Counted from the first letter of the stretch, positions 15,013-23,940 are shown. The stretch is DNA of 36,509 nucleotides from Pseudomonadota bacterium (GCA_021817985.1 JAKAFK010000035.1:1-36509); one strand, 5' to 3'. Numbers and translations: made by a program. The notes: generated by a model from the letters alone, not told the origin.

Positions 15013-17769
15013 ATGAAGAAAAGTACTCGCGTATCGGTACGGCAGCCGCGGTGCGGGCGCAAGCACCTGGCTTGGGTGATCGGCGTCTTGTTTTGCGCGG
15101 CCGAGTCCGCCCGGGCCGATCCACCCACGCTCACGCCCGGGGTGAGCGCGGGGCCGCCGGCGATCTCGGGAGAGCTCTTGCGTCAGCAAGGCAATCCCGC
15201 CGTCCCGGTGACGCCCATATCTCCAACCGACGTGCTGTCGCCGGAGGCCTTGTCTTCCGCCAAGCCCCAACCGGGCGGATTGCGCGCCGGCTCGTTCCTG
15301 TTCTACCCGGATCTGTCCGTGTCCGAGCTTTACGACAGCAATCTTTATTCGACCCGTACGGACGAGGTCCATGATTGGGCGACGGTCTGGTCCCCAACGC
15401 TGGCCGTCCGCTCCAACTGGGCGCATCACAGCCTGAATTTCTGGACCGGGGCCGATGCCGAGCGCTATCGCACGCACAGCAGCGAAGATGTCACGGACGA
15501 ATGGTTCGAGGGCCAGGGACGCTACGATATTTCCCAGAAAAGCAATGTCTACGCCGGCGGCGGGATCAGCCGCAATCATGAGGACCGCTACAACATCGAT
15601 CCGGCGCGCACCGGTCTGACGCCGACGGTCTTCTGGGACACCAAGGCGAACGCCGGCGGGTTCCACCGGTTTGGCCGCACGTCGCTGCGCATCGGTGCCA
15701 CCTATGAGCATTTGCGCTATGAAAACGTCGCGGCGCCCGCCGGCGGGATGATCGACAACAGCGATCGCGACGTGACCCTCACTTCGGTGGGCGGACGGGC
15801 GGCCTGGCAGCTGACACCCAGGTACCAGGCTTTTGCCCAGATGGCCACCGATACGCGCCGCTACGACATGAGCGGCGTCGGCCGGGATTCGAACGGCTAC
15901 CGGGCCGCGGTCGGCCTCGGGCTCGACCTGGGCGGCAACAACACGGCCGAAGCCTATTTCGGCCACATGCGGCAACGTTACGACAACAGCGCCTATTCCA
16001 CCCTCAGCAAGCCTTATTTTGGCGCCAGCGCGAAATTCGCCATTTCTCCCATGGCCTACGTCACCGGCTTCGTGGACCGGACGCTCGAAGAAACCACCCT
16101 GCCCGGATCGTCCGGTTATCTCGACACGGTCGTGGGGGCCCGGATCGATCAGGACGTGACGCAGAATCTTGCCGTGAATGGCCGGTTGGCGATAGAGAAA
16201 AGCCAGTTCCAGGGCATCGACCGGCAAGACAATTACCTGGATGCCGGATTCGGCGCCAAATACTACGTCAGCCGGGAAATCTACCTCGTTGCCGATTACC
16301 GCATGCTGCTGCGCCGCTCGAACGCAACCACGGCGGTGGTGAACGGGGTGCAGGATACGTTCGACTTCGCGCGCAATCAGGCCTTCGTCGGCATCGGCTA
16401 TACGCCCGGGCGCGTGCCGCGCGCCGATGATCCCGGCGATGCTCTTTCATCGGAGACGGCCGGCGGGGGCGGTTCTCACGGTTCCGCCGCTGCGCCGACG
16501 GATTATTCCGGATTGTACCTGGGCGGGCTGCTGGGCGCGAACACCCTGTCCTCGGAGGTCTTCAGTCCCCGGTCGGGCGAAGGCGGCACGGATGAGATGG
16601 ACATGGCCAACGACGGCGGCGTCAGCGAGGCGGCGTTTGTCGGCTATGGCTGGATGTGGAAGCGCTGGTACGCTGGCGTCGAATTGGAGGGCGGGTCGTC
16701 CGATGCCTCGTGGTTTCACCAGAAAAACAAGGCGGACGCCCACACCATGTCGCTGGCGCAGAAGCAGGACTTTGGGGCGAGCCTGCGCCTGGGCTATGCC
16801 CTTCAGGGCGGTCTGTTGTATGGGAGCGTCGGCCGGGTCCGCAGTCATCTCAAGACGTACGACACGGAGAACCTCTATGCGGCCACCGGCGCGGCGGCCC
16901 TGGATCAGCATGTGAGCGGCACCCGCTATGGCGTCGGCCTCGACATTCCGGCCACCGAACGCCTGTTCGTGCGTACGGCGTACACGTATACGGACTATGG
17001 CAGTTACGGGGCCACTTACCAGACCGGGTCTGCGGCGACCACGACCGACCAATACAGTGATGCGGACGGCGTCTTCGAGCTCGGCTTGGGCTGGCGTCTC
17101 GGCGGGGCCGGGCGGCAACGCCGCGAGCCGCGTCCGGCGGCAAGTGCCGACGGCGTTGCCGGTTTTTATGTCGGTGCGCAGGTCGGGGCGGATAGCCTGA
17201 CCACCCGACTCGATGCCGTGCAAAACGATGGCGGCGGATCGGGGTGCACGAACTGTGCCTTTACCGGGGATTTCGGCAAGACTGCGGGCAATTGGGGGTT
17301 TTTCACGGGCTACGGTCTGATTTTCCACCGGGTCTATCTCGGCCTGGATCTCGATGCGGAGTCCTCCAACGCCGGCTGGGAGAATGCCCGCACGACCAGC
17401 GGCGGCGGGGGACGAACGTTCGGCGTGGAACTGAAGGAAAGCATCGGTGCCGGCGTCCGGCTGGGCTATGTGCTGAGCAACGGTGCCCTGCTGTATGCCC
17501 GAGGAGGGCAGGTGCGCAGCCGCTTCGACACCACCTATGCCAAGGGCAATAGCACGGCGACATGGGTCGATCGGGACGACGTGCTGAGCGGAACCCGGTT
17601 CGGGGTCGGGGTCGAAGTGCCCGCCTACGGCAAGTTGTTTCTCAAGATGGAATACGACGTGACGCGTTATGGCGCCTACGGGTTCACCACGACGCAGCAT
17701 CTTTCCGATACCCCCTCGTTCAAGAATGAGGACAGCGTGTTCAACATGGGCCTGGTATTGCATTTCTAG
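15013..17769 (+). CDS. Outer-membrane protein made of three consecutive beta-barrel domains
   Basis: A 918-residue exported protein. The signal peptide ends near ARADPP (residue 36), followed by a Pro-rich spacer. Residues about 90-465 resemble the putative beta-barrel porin-2 (BBP2) type, starting FLFYPDLSVSELYDSNLY and ending FVGIGYTPGR. After a Gly/Ser linker, residues 497-about 705 form a smaller porin/OmpA-like barrel (GLYLGGLLGANTL to FELGLGWRLGG). Residues 717-918 form another one (GFYVGAQVGADSL to FNMGLVLHF, ending in Phe as outer-membrane barrels do). The two small barrels are clearly duplicated: both contain a 'GYxxxxGxLLYxxxGxVRS' segment and SGTR(Y/F)GVG. Single chains with three barrels are unusual. 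A secreted Gly-rich protein follows 121 nt later. Exact barrel boundaries are estimates. Confidence 0.85.
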   Translation: MKKSTRVSVRQPRCGRKHLAWVIGVLFCAAESARADPPTLTPGVSAGPPAISGELLRQQGNPAVPVTPISPTDVLSPEALSSAKPQPGGLRAGSFLFYPDLSVSELYDSNLYSTRTDEVHDWATVWSPTLAVRSNWAHHSLNFWTGADAERYRTHSSEDVTDEWFEGQGRYDISQKSNVYAGGGISRNHEDRYNIDPARTGLTPTVFWDTKANAGGFHRFGRTSLRIGATYEHLRYENVAAPAGGMIDNSDRDVTLTSVGGRAAWQLTPRYQAFAQMATDTRRYDMSGVGRDSNGYRAAVGLGLDLGGNNTAEAYFGHMRQRYDNSAYSTLSKPYFGASAKFAISPMAYVTGFVDRTLEETTLPGSSGYLDTVVGARIDQDVTQNLAVNGRLAIEKSQFQGIDRQDNYLDAGFGAKYYVSREIYLVADYRMLLRRSNATTAVVNGVQDTFDFARNQAFVGIGYTPGRVPRADDPGDALSSETAGGGGSHGSAAAPTDYSGLYLGGLLGANTLSSEVFSPRSGEGGTDEMDMANDGGVSEAAFVGYGWMWKRWYAGVELEGGSSDASWFHQKNKADAHTMSLAQKQDFGASLRLGYALQGGLLYGSVGRVRSHLKTYDTENLYAATGAAALDQHVSGTRYGVGLDIPATERLFVRTAYTYTDYGSYGATYQTGSAATTTDQYSDADGVFELGLGWRLGGAGRQRREPRPAASADGVAGFYVGAQVGADSLTTRLDAVQNDGGGSGCTNCAFTGDFGKTAGNWGFFTGYGLIFHRVYLGLDLDAESSNAGWENARTTSGGGGRTFGVELKESIGAGVRLGYVLSNGALLYARGGQVRSRFDTTYAKGNSTATWVDRDDVLSGTRFGVGVEVPAYGKLFLKMEYDVTRYGAYGFTTTQHLSDTPSFKNEDSVFNMGLVLHF

Positions 17770-17890
17770 GATTCGCGGCAATGGCATCGAGCAAGCGGCA
17801 TTGCGCGATGAGCGTCGGAATGACGTCGTTGGGATCTTCGCACTCGGCTTTCCGATGGTTGTTTCGTGGACTTTTTTGAGGAAGACGAAA

Positions 17891-19126
17891 ATGGACAACA
17901 GAAGACGGAAACTCCAATGGATCTTGATGGCCGCGAGCGCCGCGGCGTTCGGGGCGATCGCGATGGGGCCGGGTGGACAGCCGATGAGCGGCGGCGCGTT
18001 CAGTCTGGTTTCTCCTGCGTGGGCTGCCGAGGGCAGCGGAGGCGGTGGCGGCAGCAGCGGTCACGGCACGCATGGCGGGGGCGGAGAGCATGAGTCGGGC
18101 GGCGAGGCGGGCGCCACGCATGGCAGCGGGAGCAGCGGGAATGATCTCATGATGCACGGCGGGAGCGGCTCGGGCGGCGGCGGCCGTCCGGTCTATGGCG
18201 GCACCCAGGGCGGCAAGAGCGGCGCGGGCGCCCGACCCAGCGCGACGGGGACGACTCATGGCAGCGGGCAGGGTGGCCCGGGGGAAGACAGCGACCGTCC
18301 GATCTGGGCCGGGATCAAGGGCGGCAAGGCCGGGGCGGGGACGAAGCCGACCGGCGCGGGGACGACAAAAGGGGATCTGTACGGCGATTTGTGGGTCATC
18401 TTGCGCGATGCGAACGGCGTCCCGATCCTCAATGCCGCCGGACAGGTCCAGCCGATCGATGCCAACGGCAACCTGATTCCGCTGGATGCCGAAGGCCAGC
18501 CGCTGGATGCCACGCTGGTGCAGACGGTTGAATTCAGCCGCCTGAGCGTCGCGCGCTCGCCGACGAAGGTGCTCGACAAGGCGCTCAACGAGGCGATCAG
18601 CGCGATCACGGCGCCGGGGGCGGTCATCACGCTGGATCCCGCGGGGCGGATCGTGGTGAACGGCACCCTCATCGATTCGCCGCTGGAGAATTTGGCGCTC
18701 TATAAGGCAGTGATGACCGACACGCTGCCGACGAACGTGAAAGCGCTCCTGCCGGCCAACCTGTCCGCCGCTTCGCTGCTGGCCGGCGCGGCAGACAAGA
18801 CCAGCACCATCACGGTTGACACCGTGGAGTACCTCAACTCGATTTTGGGCATCAATCAGGTGACCGATGGCGTGACGACGAAATATTACGACTTTTCGTC
18901 GGTGAAATACGACCGCGCCGCCACGTACGACGGGGTGAGCGCCACGGTGCTGGTGAAGCAGAGCGACGGCAGCTATGTGGCCACGCCGGTCAACCTCTAC
19001 GATGCGGTGTTCAGCGGCTCGAACTGGGTGGATCCGACGCCGACAGGAGGCGCGGCGGATTTTGCGGCCGAAGCGAATGACGCGCTGCGGGTGGTCGAGT
19101 TCCTGCACGACAATTCGGCGCCGTGA
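17891..19126 (+). CDS. Secreted glycine-rich protein with internal repeats (hypothetical)
   Basis: A 411-residue protein. The N terminus has a basic stretch (MDNRRRKLQW) and a long hydrophobic segment ending SPAWAAEG, read as a signal peptide of about 46 residues. Residues 47-165 are dominated by Gly, Ser and His. They hold two related 26-residue units starting at R99 (RPVYGGTQGGKSGAG) and R136 (RPIWAGIKGGKAGAG). The Gly region ends at TKGDLYGDLWVILRDANGV, a junction motif that recurs in other uncharacterised secreted proteobacterial proteins as far as recalled. The rest (about 165-411) is a non-repetitive domain without a recognised fold and without Cys. GAGGAAG precedes the ATG. Its place after the triple-barrel gene suggests a surface partner or cargo, but that is inference. 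Confidence 0.75.
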   Translation: MDNRRRKLQWILMAASAAAFGAIAMGPGGQPMSGGAFSLVSPAWAAEGSGGGGGSSGHGTHGGGGEHESGGEAGATHGSGSSGNDLMMHGGSGSGGGGRPVYGGTQGGKSGAGARPSATGTTHGSGQGGPGEDSDRPIWAGIKGGKAGAGTKPTGAGTTKGDLYGDLWVILRDANGVPILNAAGQVQPIDANGNLIPLDAEGQPLDATLVQTVEFSRLSVARSPTKVLDKALNEAISAITAPGAVITLDPAGRIVVNGTLIDSPLENLALYKAVMTDTLPTNVKALLPANLSAASLLAGAADKTSTITVDTVEYLNSILGINQVTDGVTTKYYDFSSVKYDRAATYDGVSATVLVKQSDGSYVATPVNLYDAVFSGSNWVDPTPTGGAADFAAEANDALRVVEFLHDNSAP

Positions 19127-19131
19127 TCACG

Positions 19132-19174
19132 CGGGCCGGCGGCGTTGCCGCATGGCGCAGCGCCGTTCGGCCCG
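19132..19174. terminator. Candidate bidirectional terminator between convergent genes
   Basis: CGGGCCG (19132-19138) pairs with CGGCCCG (19168-19174), and inner CGGCG/CGCCG arms extend the stem. It fills the 57-nt gap between the Gly-rich gene (+) and the Nramp-like gene (-). A short TGTTT follows on the plus side. The fold and position fit a shared terminator, although the T tract is weak. Confidence 0.5.
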
Positions 19175-19183
19175 TGTTTCGGG

Positions 19184-20443
19184 TCAGCTGAATGCCCCGG
19201 TCAATCCGGCGTACACGCCGAAGCCTGCGGTGGCCAGGCAGACCGCGCCGACCAGCCAGGCATAGGCGCCCTTCAATCGATGGCTCTCGGGCAGGGTCTT
19301 GATCGCGAGAAGGAACAGGAATCCCAGCACGACGGGGAGCAGCAGGGCGTTCATGACTTCCACGGCGAGGGTCACCGAGATCAGATTGATTCCCGAGGCG
19401 ACGATGGCGCCGGCGGCCAGCACGCCGAAGGTGAATACCCCGTAGAACCAAGGCGCTTCGCGCGGATGATGCTCGAGGGATCGCTTGTACCCGGCGACTT
19501 CACCCAGGCCCCAGGCCGCCGTCAGCGAGACCACGATGGCCGCCACCAGAGCGGCGCCCAGGATGCCGAGGACGAACACCCACTGGCCGGCGGTGCGCCC
19601 GAGAAACGGGGTGAGCGCCTCGGCGATCTGCTGGACGGTGTTGAGGGGCGCGTTCGGATTGGTGCGTCCCAGGGTGGCCGCGGTCGTCATCAGGACAGCC
19701 GCCATGATCACCTGCGTGACCACCGCGCCCACCGCGGTGTCGAAACGGGCGACCTTGAGGTCCTTGGTGGTCAGTCCCTTGTCGAGCACGGCGGACTGCT
19801 GGTAGAAGACCATCCAGGGCATGATGACCGCGCCGACGTTGGCGGCGGCCAGATAGAGATATTTGCTGTCGTGCAGCGGAACGCTGACCAGGCCTTGCAT
19901 GACGACGTGGGCGTCGGGGTGGGCGAGGCAGACGACGGCGATGAAGGCGAGCTCGAAGGCGCCCAGGGCGATGGCGATGCGTTCCACGGACACGTAGGAG
20001 CCCGTCCATACGATCGCCAGCAGCGCGGTCACGGCAAGGATCATGCTGGCCCATGCGGGGATGCCGAACAGAAGCCCGGCGCCGGCGATGCCGGTGAACT
20101 CGGTGATGAGGGCGCCGACGCAGGCGAACATGAGGGTCGACACGGACAGCCAGGCCCAACCGGCACCGAAGCGCTCGCGGATCAGTTCCCCATGGCCGCG
20201 TCCCGTGACCAGCCCCAGCCGCACGGTGAGTTCCTGGACGACGAACAGGATGGGAATCAGGACGAGCTGGAGCGCGAGCAGCTTGTAGCCCCACTGGGCA
20301 CCGCTCTGGGCAGCCGTGACGACGCTGCCGGCATCGGTGTCCGCCAGCATGACGACGATGCCCGGGCCGATGACGGTGAGCCAGCGCCGGGCACGTCCGG
20401 CGGGAGTCGAGGGTGCGAAGGTCTGGGCCGCGGCGTTATCCAA
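19184..20443 (-). CDS. Variant Nramp-family metal transporter (DAGS/MPW type), copy 2
   Basis: A 419-residue membrane protein, paralogous to the transporter at 7868-9109. Shared stretches include MLADTDAGSV, QSGAQWGYKLLALQL and EAPWFYGVF. The Nramp TM1 motif is D37-A-G-S40 in place of DPGN, and the TM6 motif is M208-P-W210 in place of MPH. It differs from copy 1 in keeping the usual small Ala before the TM6 Met (VGAVIMPW rather than LGTSIMPW). The start is a TTG (20443-20441) preceded at about 10 nt by AAGGA; no ATG or GTG fits better. The gene stands alone with its own promoter at 20486-20514, unlike copy 1, which is in an operon. The substrate is probably a divalent metal; this is untested for the motif variant. 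Confidence 0.85.
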   Translation of the reverse strand: MDNAAAQTFAPSTPAGRARRWLTVIGPGIVVMLADTDAGSVVTAAQSGAQWGYKLLALQLVLIPILFVVQELTVRLGLVTGRGHGELIRERFGAGWAWLSVSTLMFACVGALITEFTGIAGAGLLFGIPAWASMILAVTALLAIVWTGSYVSVERIAIALGAFELAFIAVVCLAHPDAHVVMQGLVSVPLHDSKYLYLAAANVGAVIMPWMVFYQQSAVLDKGLTTKDLKVARFDTAVGAVVTQVIMAAVLMTTAATLGRTNPNAPLNTVQQIAEALTPFLGRTAGQWVFVLGILGAALVAAIVVSLTAAWGLGEVAGYKRSLEHHPREAPWFYGVFTFGVLAAGAIVASGINLISVTLAVEVMNALLLPVVLGFLFLLAIKTLPESHRLKGAYAWLVGAVCLATAGFGVYAGLTGAFS

Positions 20444-20485
20444 TTTCGTGTGTTCCTTATATAAGAATACGTCTCATTTACAACT

Positions 20486-20514
20486 ATTATGGACCAGAGC
20501 GTCTGAATTGTCAA
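20486..20514 (-). promoter_or_regulatory. Near-consensus sigma70 promoter for Nramp copy 2
   Basis: On the minus strand, a -35 TTGACA (20514-20509) and a -10 CATAAT (20491-20486) are separated by exactly 17 nt. This is one mismatch from consensus. The -10 is 42 nt from the TTG start. It is the best promoter seen in the window. An imperfect AT-rich inverted repeat downstream of the -10 could be an operator. Confidence 0.75.
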
Positions 20515-20664
20515 CGACCTTGCTCGAGAAAGGGGATTTGGGCGGGCCGCATGAGGCCAGGACGGCGCTGCGTGGGGGCGATCGCCCGAGTCGCGCCGCA
20601 CCAGGGGCGCCTCTTGCAAATCGCCGAGCCGCCATCATATAGTGCAGTGCGCTTTGGCTCTAGG

Positions 20665-20670
20665 TATAAT
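20665..20670 (+). promoter_or_regulatory. Candidate -10 element for fmdB-DUF502
   Basis: A perfect TATAAT lies 25 nt before the fmdB ATG, followed by TTTTGCTTAATTT. No good -35 is seen at 16-18 nt upstream, so the promoter may need an activator. Confidence 0.5.
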
Positions 20671-20694
20671 TTTGCTTAATTTTTGGAGGTCGTT

Positions 20695-20946
20695 ATGCCT
20701 ATCTACGAATATCGCTGTTCATCCTGTGGGTTCCAGAAGGAGTATATCCAGAAGATGACCGATGCGCCGCTGGCGTCCTGCCCGGAATGCGGACGCGAGA
20801 CCTTCGGCAAGATGATCAGCGCCGCAGGCTTCCAGCTCAAGGGGAGCGGGTGGTACCAGACCGATTTCAAGGGGGGGGCGAAGAAGAAGGAAGAAGCGCC
20901 CGCGCCCGCGTGCGGAGCAGGCGGCTGCCCGGCTTGCAAGGGATGA
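20695..20946 (+). CDS. FmdB-family zinc-ribbon protein
   Basis: An 83-residue protein starting MPIYEYRCSSCGFQKEY, the hallmark of the FmdB/CxxC_CxxC_SSSS regulatory family. Two CxxC pairs (C8/C11 and C29/C32) form a zinc ribbon. A Lys/Glu/Ala-rich tail ends in three more Cys (ACGAGGCPACKG). The family was named from a formamidase/amidase regulator, but its role in most bacteria is unknown. GGAGGT lies just before the ATG. The stop overlaps the start of the DUF502 gene (ATGA). The fmdB-DUF502-aspS order is common in beta- and gammaproteobacteria. Confidence 0.93.
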   Translation: MPIYEYRCSSCGFQKEYIQKMTDAPLASCPECGRETFGKMISAAGFQLKGSGWYQTDFKGGAKKKEEAPAPACGAGGCPACKG

Positions 20947-21569
20947 AGCGCTACTTCATCACGGGGCTTCTGATTTGGGTCCCCTTGGGGATCACCCTGT
21001 GGGTGCTGAGCCTGGTGATCGGCGCCATGGATCAGAGCCTCCTCCTGTTGCCTGCGAACGCTCGGCCGGCGCACTGGCTCGGGATGAACATCCCGGGCCT
21101 GGGCACGTTGCTGACCTTGCTGGTGGTCTTTCTGACAGGCCTTTTTACCACCAACATCGTCGGCCAGCGCCTGGTCTTGTTCTGGGAGGCGGCGCTGGGG
21201 CGAATCCCGATCGTCAAGTCGATCTACTACAGCGTCAAGCAGGTGAGCGATACCCTCTTCTCCGGGCGGGGCGAGGCCTTTCGCAAGGCGCTGCTGGTCC
21301 AATACCCGCGGGCCGGCACCTGGACCATCGCCTTTCAAACCGGCCACCCCGGGGGCGAGGTCGAAGCCAAGTTGACGGGCAGCCATCTGAGCGTGTACGT
21401 GCCCACGACGCCGAATCCCACCTCGGGCTTCTTCCTGATCGTGCCCAAGGCGGACGCGATCGAGCTGGAAATGAGCGTCGACGATGCGCTCAAGTACATC
21501 ATCTCCATGGGCGTCGTGGTGCCGACCGAACGCATTCAGCAACTGGCCAGGACCTACCCCGGGGACTGA
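20943..21569 (+). CDS. DUF502 family membrane protein
   Basis: A 208-residue protein with two hydrophobic segments: about residues 3-26 (YFITGLLIWVPLGITLWVL) and about 52-75 (LGTLLTLLVVFLTGLF). A soluble domain follows with the family signatures RIPIVKSIYYSVKQV and VYVPTTPNPTSGFFLIVPK. DUF502 proteins are widespread and uncharacterised. The gene overlaps fmdB by 4 nt and is followed after 83 nt by aspS, for which a -10-like TATAAT (21599-21604) can be seen in the gap. Confidence 0.93.
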   Translation: MKRYFITGLLIWVPLGITLWVLSLVIGAMDQSLLLLPANARPAHWLGMNIPGLGTLLTLLVVFLTGLFTTNIVGQRLVLFWEAALGRIPIVKSIYYSVKQVSDTLFSGRGEAFRKALLVQYPRAGTWTIAFQTGHPGGEVEAKLTGSHLSVYVPTTPNPTSGFFLIVPKADAIELEMSVDDALKYIISMGVVVPTERIQQLARTYPGD

Positions 21570-21598
21570 TTGCCCGCGGGCGCACAGGCAATGTTGGC

Positions 21599-21604
21599 TA
21601 TAAT
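21599..21604 (+). promoter_or_regulatory. Candidate -10 element for aspS
   Basis: TATAAT occurs 48 nt before the aspS ATG, in GTTGGCTATAATTGCG. No convincing -35 is spaced at 16-18 nt. It may give aspS a promoter separate from fmdB-DUF502. Confidence 0.45.
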
Positions 21605-21652
21605 TGCGTCTCTCGAAACGGGCCTTGCCCACTGCCTTGATTGGAAACTCAC

Positions 21653-23455
21653 ATGCGTACTCATTATTGCGGCCATGTCAACCGCAACCACCTGGGCCAG
21701 TCGGTCACGCTTTGTGGCTGGGCCCACCGCCGGCGCGATCACGGCGGGGTCATCTTCATTGATCTGCGCGACCGCGAAGGCGTCGTGCAGGTCGTGTGCG
21801 ATCCCTCCCGCGTCGAGACCTTTCGCACCGCCGAGCGCGTGCGGGGGGAATTCGTCCTGAAAATCGAAGGGCGCGTCCGGCCTCGGCCCGAAGGCACCGT
21901 GAATCCGCACCTCTCCACGGGCGAAATCGAAGTCGAGGTGCGCACGCTCGAAATCCTCAATCCCTCACAGACGCCGCCTTTCCTGCTCGAGGACGAGAAT
22001 CTGAGCGAAAACGTGCGGCTGACCCACCGCTATCTCGATCTGCGCCGTCCGGCGATGCAGGCGAACCTGAAGCTGCGCTATACGGTGGCCAAGACCATGC
22101 GCAACTTCCTGGATACGCGTGGCTTCATCGAGATCGAAACGCCGATGCTGACCCGCTCCACGCCGGAGGGCGCGCGCGACTATTTGGTGCCTTCCCGCGT
22201 GCATCCGGGTCAGTTCTATGCGCTGCCGCAGTCGCCGCAGCTGTTCAAGCAGCTGCTGATGGTGTCCGGGTTCGAGCGCTATTTCCAGATCACCAAGTGC
22301 TTCCGCGACGAGGACCTGCGGGCCGATCGGCAGCCTGAATTCACGCAGGTGGACATCGAGACCTCTTTCATGACGGCCTCGGGCATCATGGATCTCGTCG
22401 AGGAGATGATTCGCCAGGTCTTCCGCAGCGTGCTCGATGTGGAGCTGCCGGACCCGTTTCCGCGCCTGACGTATGCCGAGGCGATGGCCCGCTACGGGTC
22501 CGACAAGCCCGACTTGCGCGTGAGCCTGGAGCTGGTTGAGCTCACGGATCTGATGAAGGACATCGAATTCAAGGTCTTCCGCGAGGCGGCGGCGCACCCG
22601 GAAGGGCGTGTCGCCGTGCTGCGCGTGCCTGAGGGGGGCAGCCTGTCGCGCAAGGAGATCGATGATCTCACCGATTTCGTGAAGGTCTACGGCGCCAAGG
22701 GTCTGGCGTACATCAAGGTGAACAATCTGGCCAAGGGCATGGAAGGCCTTCAGTCGCCGATCCTCAAGTTCTTGCCGGAACAGACCGTGAAGGCCATCAT
22801 GGAGCGCAGCCAGGCCTCCGATGGCGACCTGCTCTTCTTCGGCGCCGACAAGGCGAAAATCGTCAACGACGCGCTGGGCGCCTTGCGTACCCGGATCGGA
22901 CATGCGCGGGGGCTCGCGTCCGCCGAATGGAAGCCTCTGTGGGTCGTCGATTTCCCGATGTTCGAGTTCGATGAGGACGCCGGCCGCTGGGTGGCCTTGC
23001 ATCATCCCTTCACCTCTCCCGCCGACGGACATGAGGATCTGCTCGACGCCGATCCCGGCAAGGCCTTGTCGAAGGCCTATGACATGGTGCTCAACGGCTG
23101 GGAGATCGGCGGCGGGTCCATCCGTATCCATCGCCAGGACGTCCAGTCCAAGGTGTTCGACGCCTTGAATCTGGGTGCGCAAGAGGCCCGCGAGAAGTTC
23201 GGCTTCCTGCTCGACGCGCTGCAGTATGGCGCCCCGCCCCACGGCGGACTGGCCTTCGGACTCGACCGGCTGGTCGCGCTCATGGCGCGCGCGGACTCGA
23301 TCCGGGACGTGATCGCCTTTCCGAAGACCCAGCGCGCCAACGACCTCATGACGCAGGCCCCGAACACCGTGTCCGAGGGGCAGTTGCGCGAACTCCACAT
23401 CAGGCTGCGCCAGGCGGCTGTCGAGGCGCAAGACCCCGCGGGGCATCCGCACTGA
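21653..23455 (+). CDS. aspS: Aspartyl-tRNA synthetase (possibly non-discriminating)
   Basis: A 600-residue class IIb synthetase that charges tRNA-Asp. It opens [20 protein letters not shown], the standard bacterial AspRS start. It then shows the anticodon-binding OB fold, motif 2 ([20 protein letters not shown]) and motif 3 ([14 protein letters not shown]) near the C terminus, with the bacterial GAD insert between. The ATG at 21653 matches family N termini better than the TTG four codons upstream. Position 30 is His in RRRDHGG. In Pseudomonas-type AspRS, a His here is linked to relaxed tRNA recognition (Asp-tRNA-Asn formation with GatCAB), while E. coli has Leu. It ends overlapping nudB (TGATG). 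Confidence 0.97.
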   Translation: MRTHYCGHVNRNHLGQSVTLCGWAHRRRDHGGVIFIDLRDREGVVQVVCDPSRVETFRTAERVRGEFVLKIEGRVRPRPEGTVNPHLSTGEIEVEVRTLEILNPSQTPPFLLEDENLSENVRLTHRYLDLRRPAMQANLKLRYTVAKTMRNFLDTRGFIEIETPMLTRSTPEGARDYLVPSRVHPGQFYALPQSPQLFKQLLMVSGFERYFQITKCFRDEDLRADRQPEFTQVDIETSFMTASGIMDLVEEMIRQVFRSVLDVELPDPFPRLTYAEAMARYGSDKPDLRVSLELVELTDLMKDIEFKVFREAAAHPEGRVAVLRVPEGGSLSRKEIDDLTDFVKVYGAKGLAYIKVNNLAKGMEGLQSPILKFLPEQTVKAIMERSQASDGDLLFFGADKAKIVNDALGALRTRIGHARGLASAEWKPLWVVDFPMFEFDEDAGRWVALHHPFTSPADGHEDLLDADPGKALSKAYDMVLNGWEIGGGSIRIHRQDVQSKVFDALNLGAQEAREKFGFLLDALQYGAPPHGGLAFGLDRLVALMARADSIRDVIAFPKTQRANDLMTQAPNTVSEGQLRELHIRLRQAAVEAQDPAGHPH

Positions 23456-23940
23456 TGAACGAGGCACCGACGGCCCATGCCCATGCGGACGCGCCCTACA
23501 AGGAGCCCGTGTCCGTGCTGGTGGTCATCCACACGCCCTCGCTCGATGTGCTGCTGCTCGAGCGGGCGGATCACCCGGGCTATTGGCAGTCGGTGACGGG
23601 CAGCCGGAATCCCGGCGAACCCCTGTACGATACGGCGGTGCGGGAGGTCTACGAGGAGACGGGGCTTTCGCCGGGACAGTATGTGCTGACCGATTGCGGC
23701 CAGGAGACGGTCTACGAGATCTACGCGGAGTGGCGCCATCGGTATCACCCGGGCGTGACCCACAACACGGAACACCTCTTCCAGTTGGTCGTGCCGGAGC
23801 CCCTGCCCGTCAAGGTGTCGCCGGCCGAGCATTTGGCGTACGTCTGGGTGCCGCGCGAACGGGCACGCCAGATGGTCTTCTCGCCCAGCAATGCCGCCGC
23901 CCTCGGCCGCCTGTCGCCGGCCGGCCGGCATGGCGCGTGA
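23455..23940 (+). CDS. nudB: Dihydroneopterin triphosphate diphosphatase, Nudix family
   Basis: A 161-residue Nudix hydrolase. The Nudix box runs from G49 to about L71 (GSRNPGE, then REVYEETG). The surrounding sequence (YWQSVTGSRNPGEPL and the WRHRYHPGVTHNTEHLF segment) is typical of NudB. NudB removes pyrophosphate from dihydroneopterin triphosphate in folate synthesis and also acts on some dNTPs. Its start overlaps the aspS stop by one base (TGATG), suggesting coupling; aspS-nudB adjacency is well known in gammaproteobacteria. Confidence 0.93.
   Translation: MNEAPTAHAHADAPYKEPVSVLVVIHTPSLDVLLLERADHPGYWQSVTGSRNPGEPLYDTAVREVYEETGLSPGQYVLTDCGQETVYEIYAEWRHRYHPGVTHNTEHLFQLVVPEPLPVKVSPAEHLAYVWVPRERARQMVFSPSNAAALGRLSPAGRHGA

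Noticed and set aside
14983-16227. Minus-strand open frame of 414 codons
   Set aside because: Antisense to the triple-barrel gene, whose plus-strand translation has a signal peptide and barrel strands.
19145-20464. Plus-strand open frame of 439 codons
   Set aside because: Antisense to Nramp copy 2, with an Asp/Gly/His/Gln-rich composition and no family pattern; the minus-strand frame encodes a clear membrane carrier.
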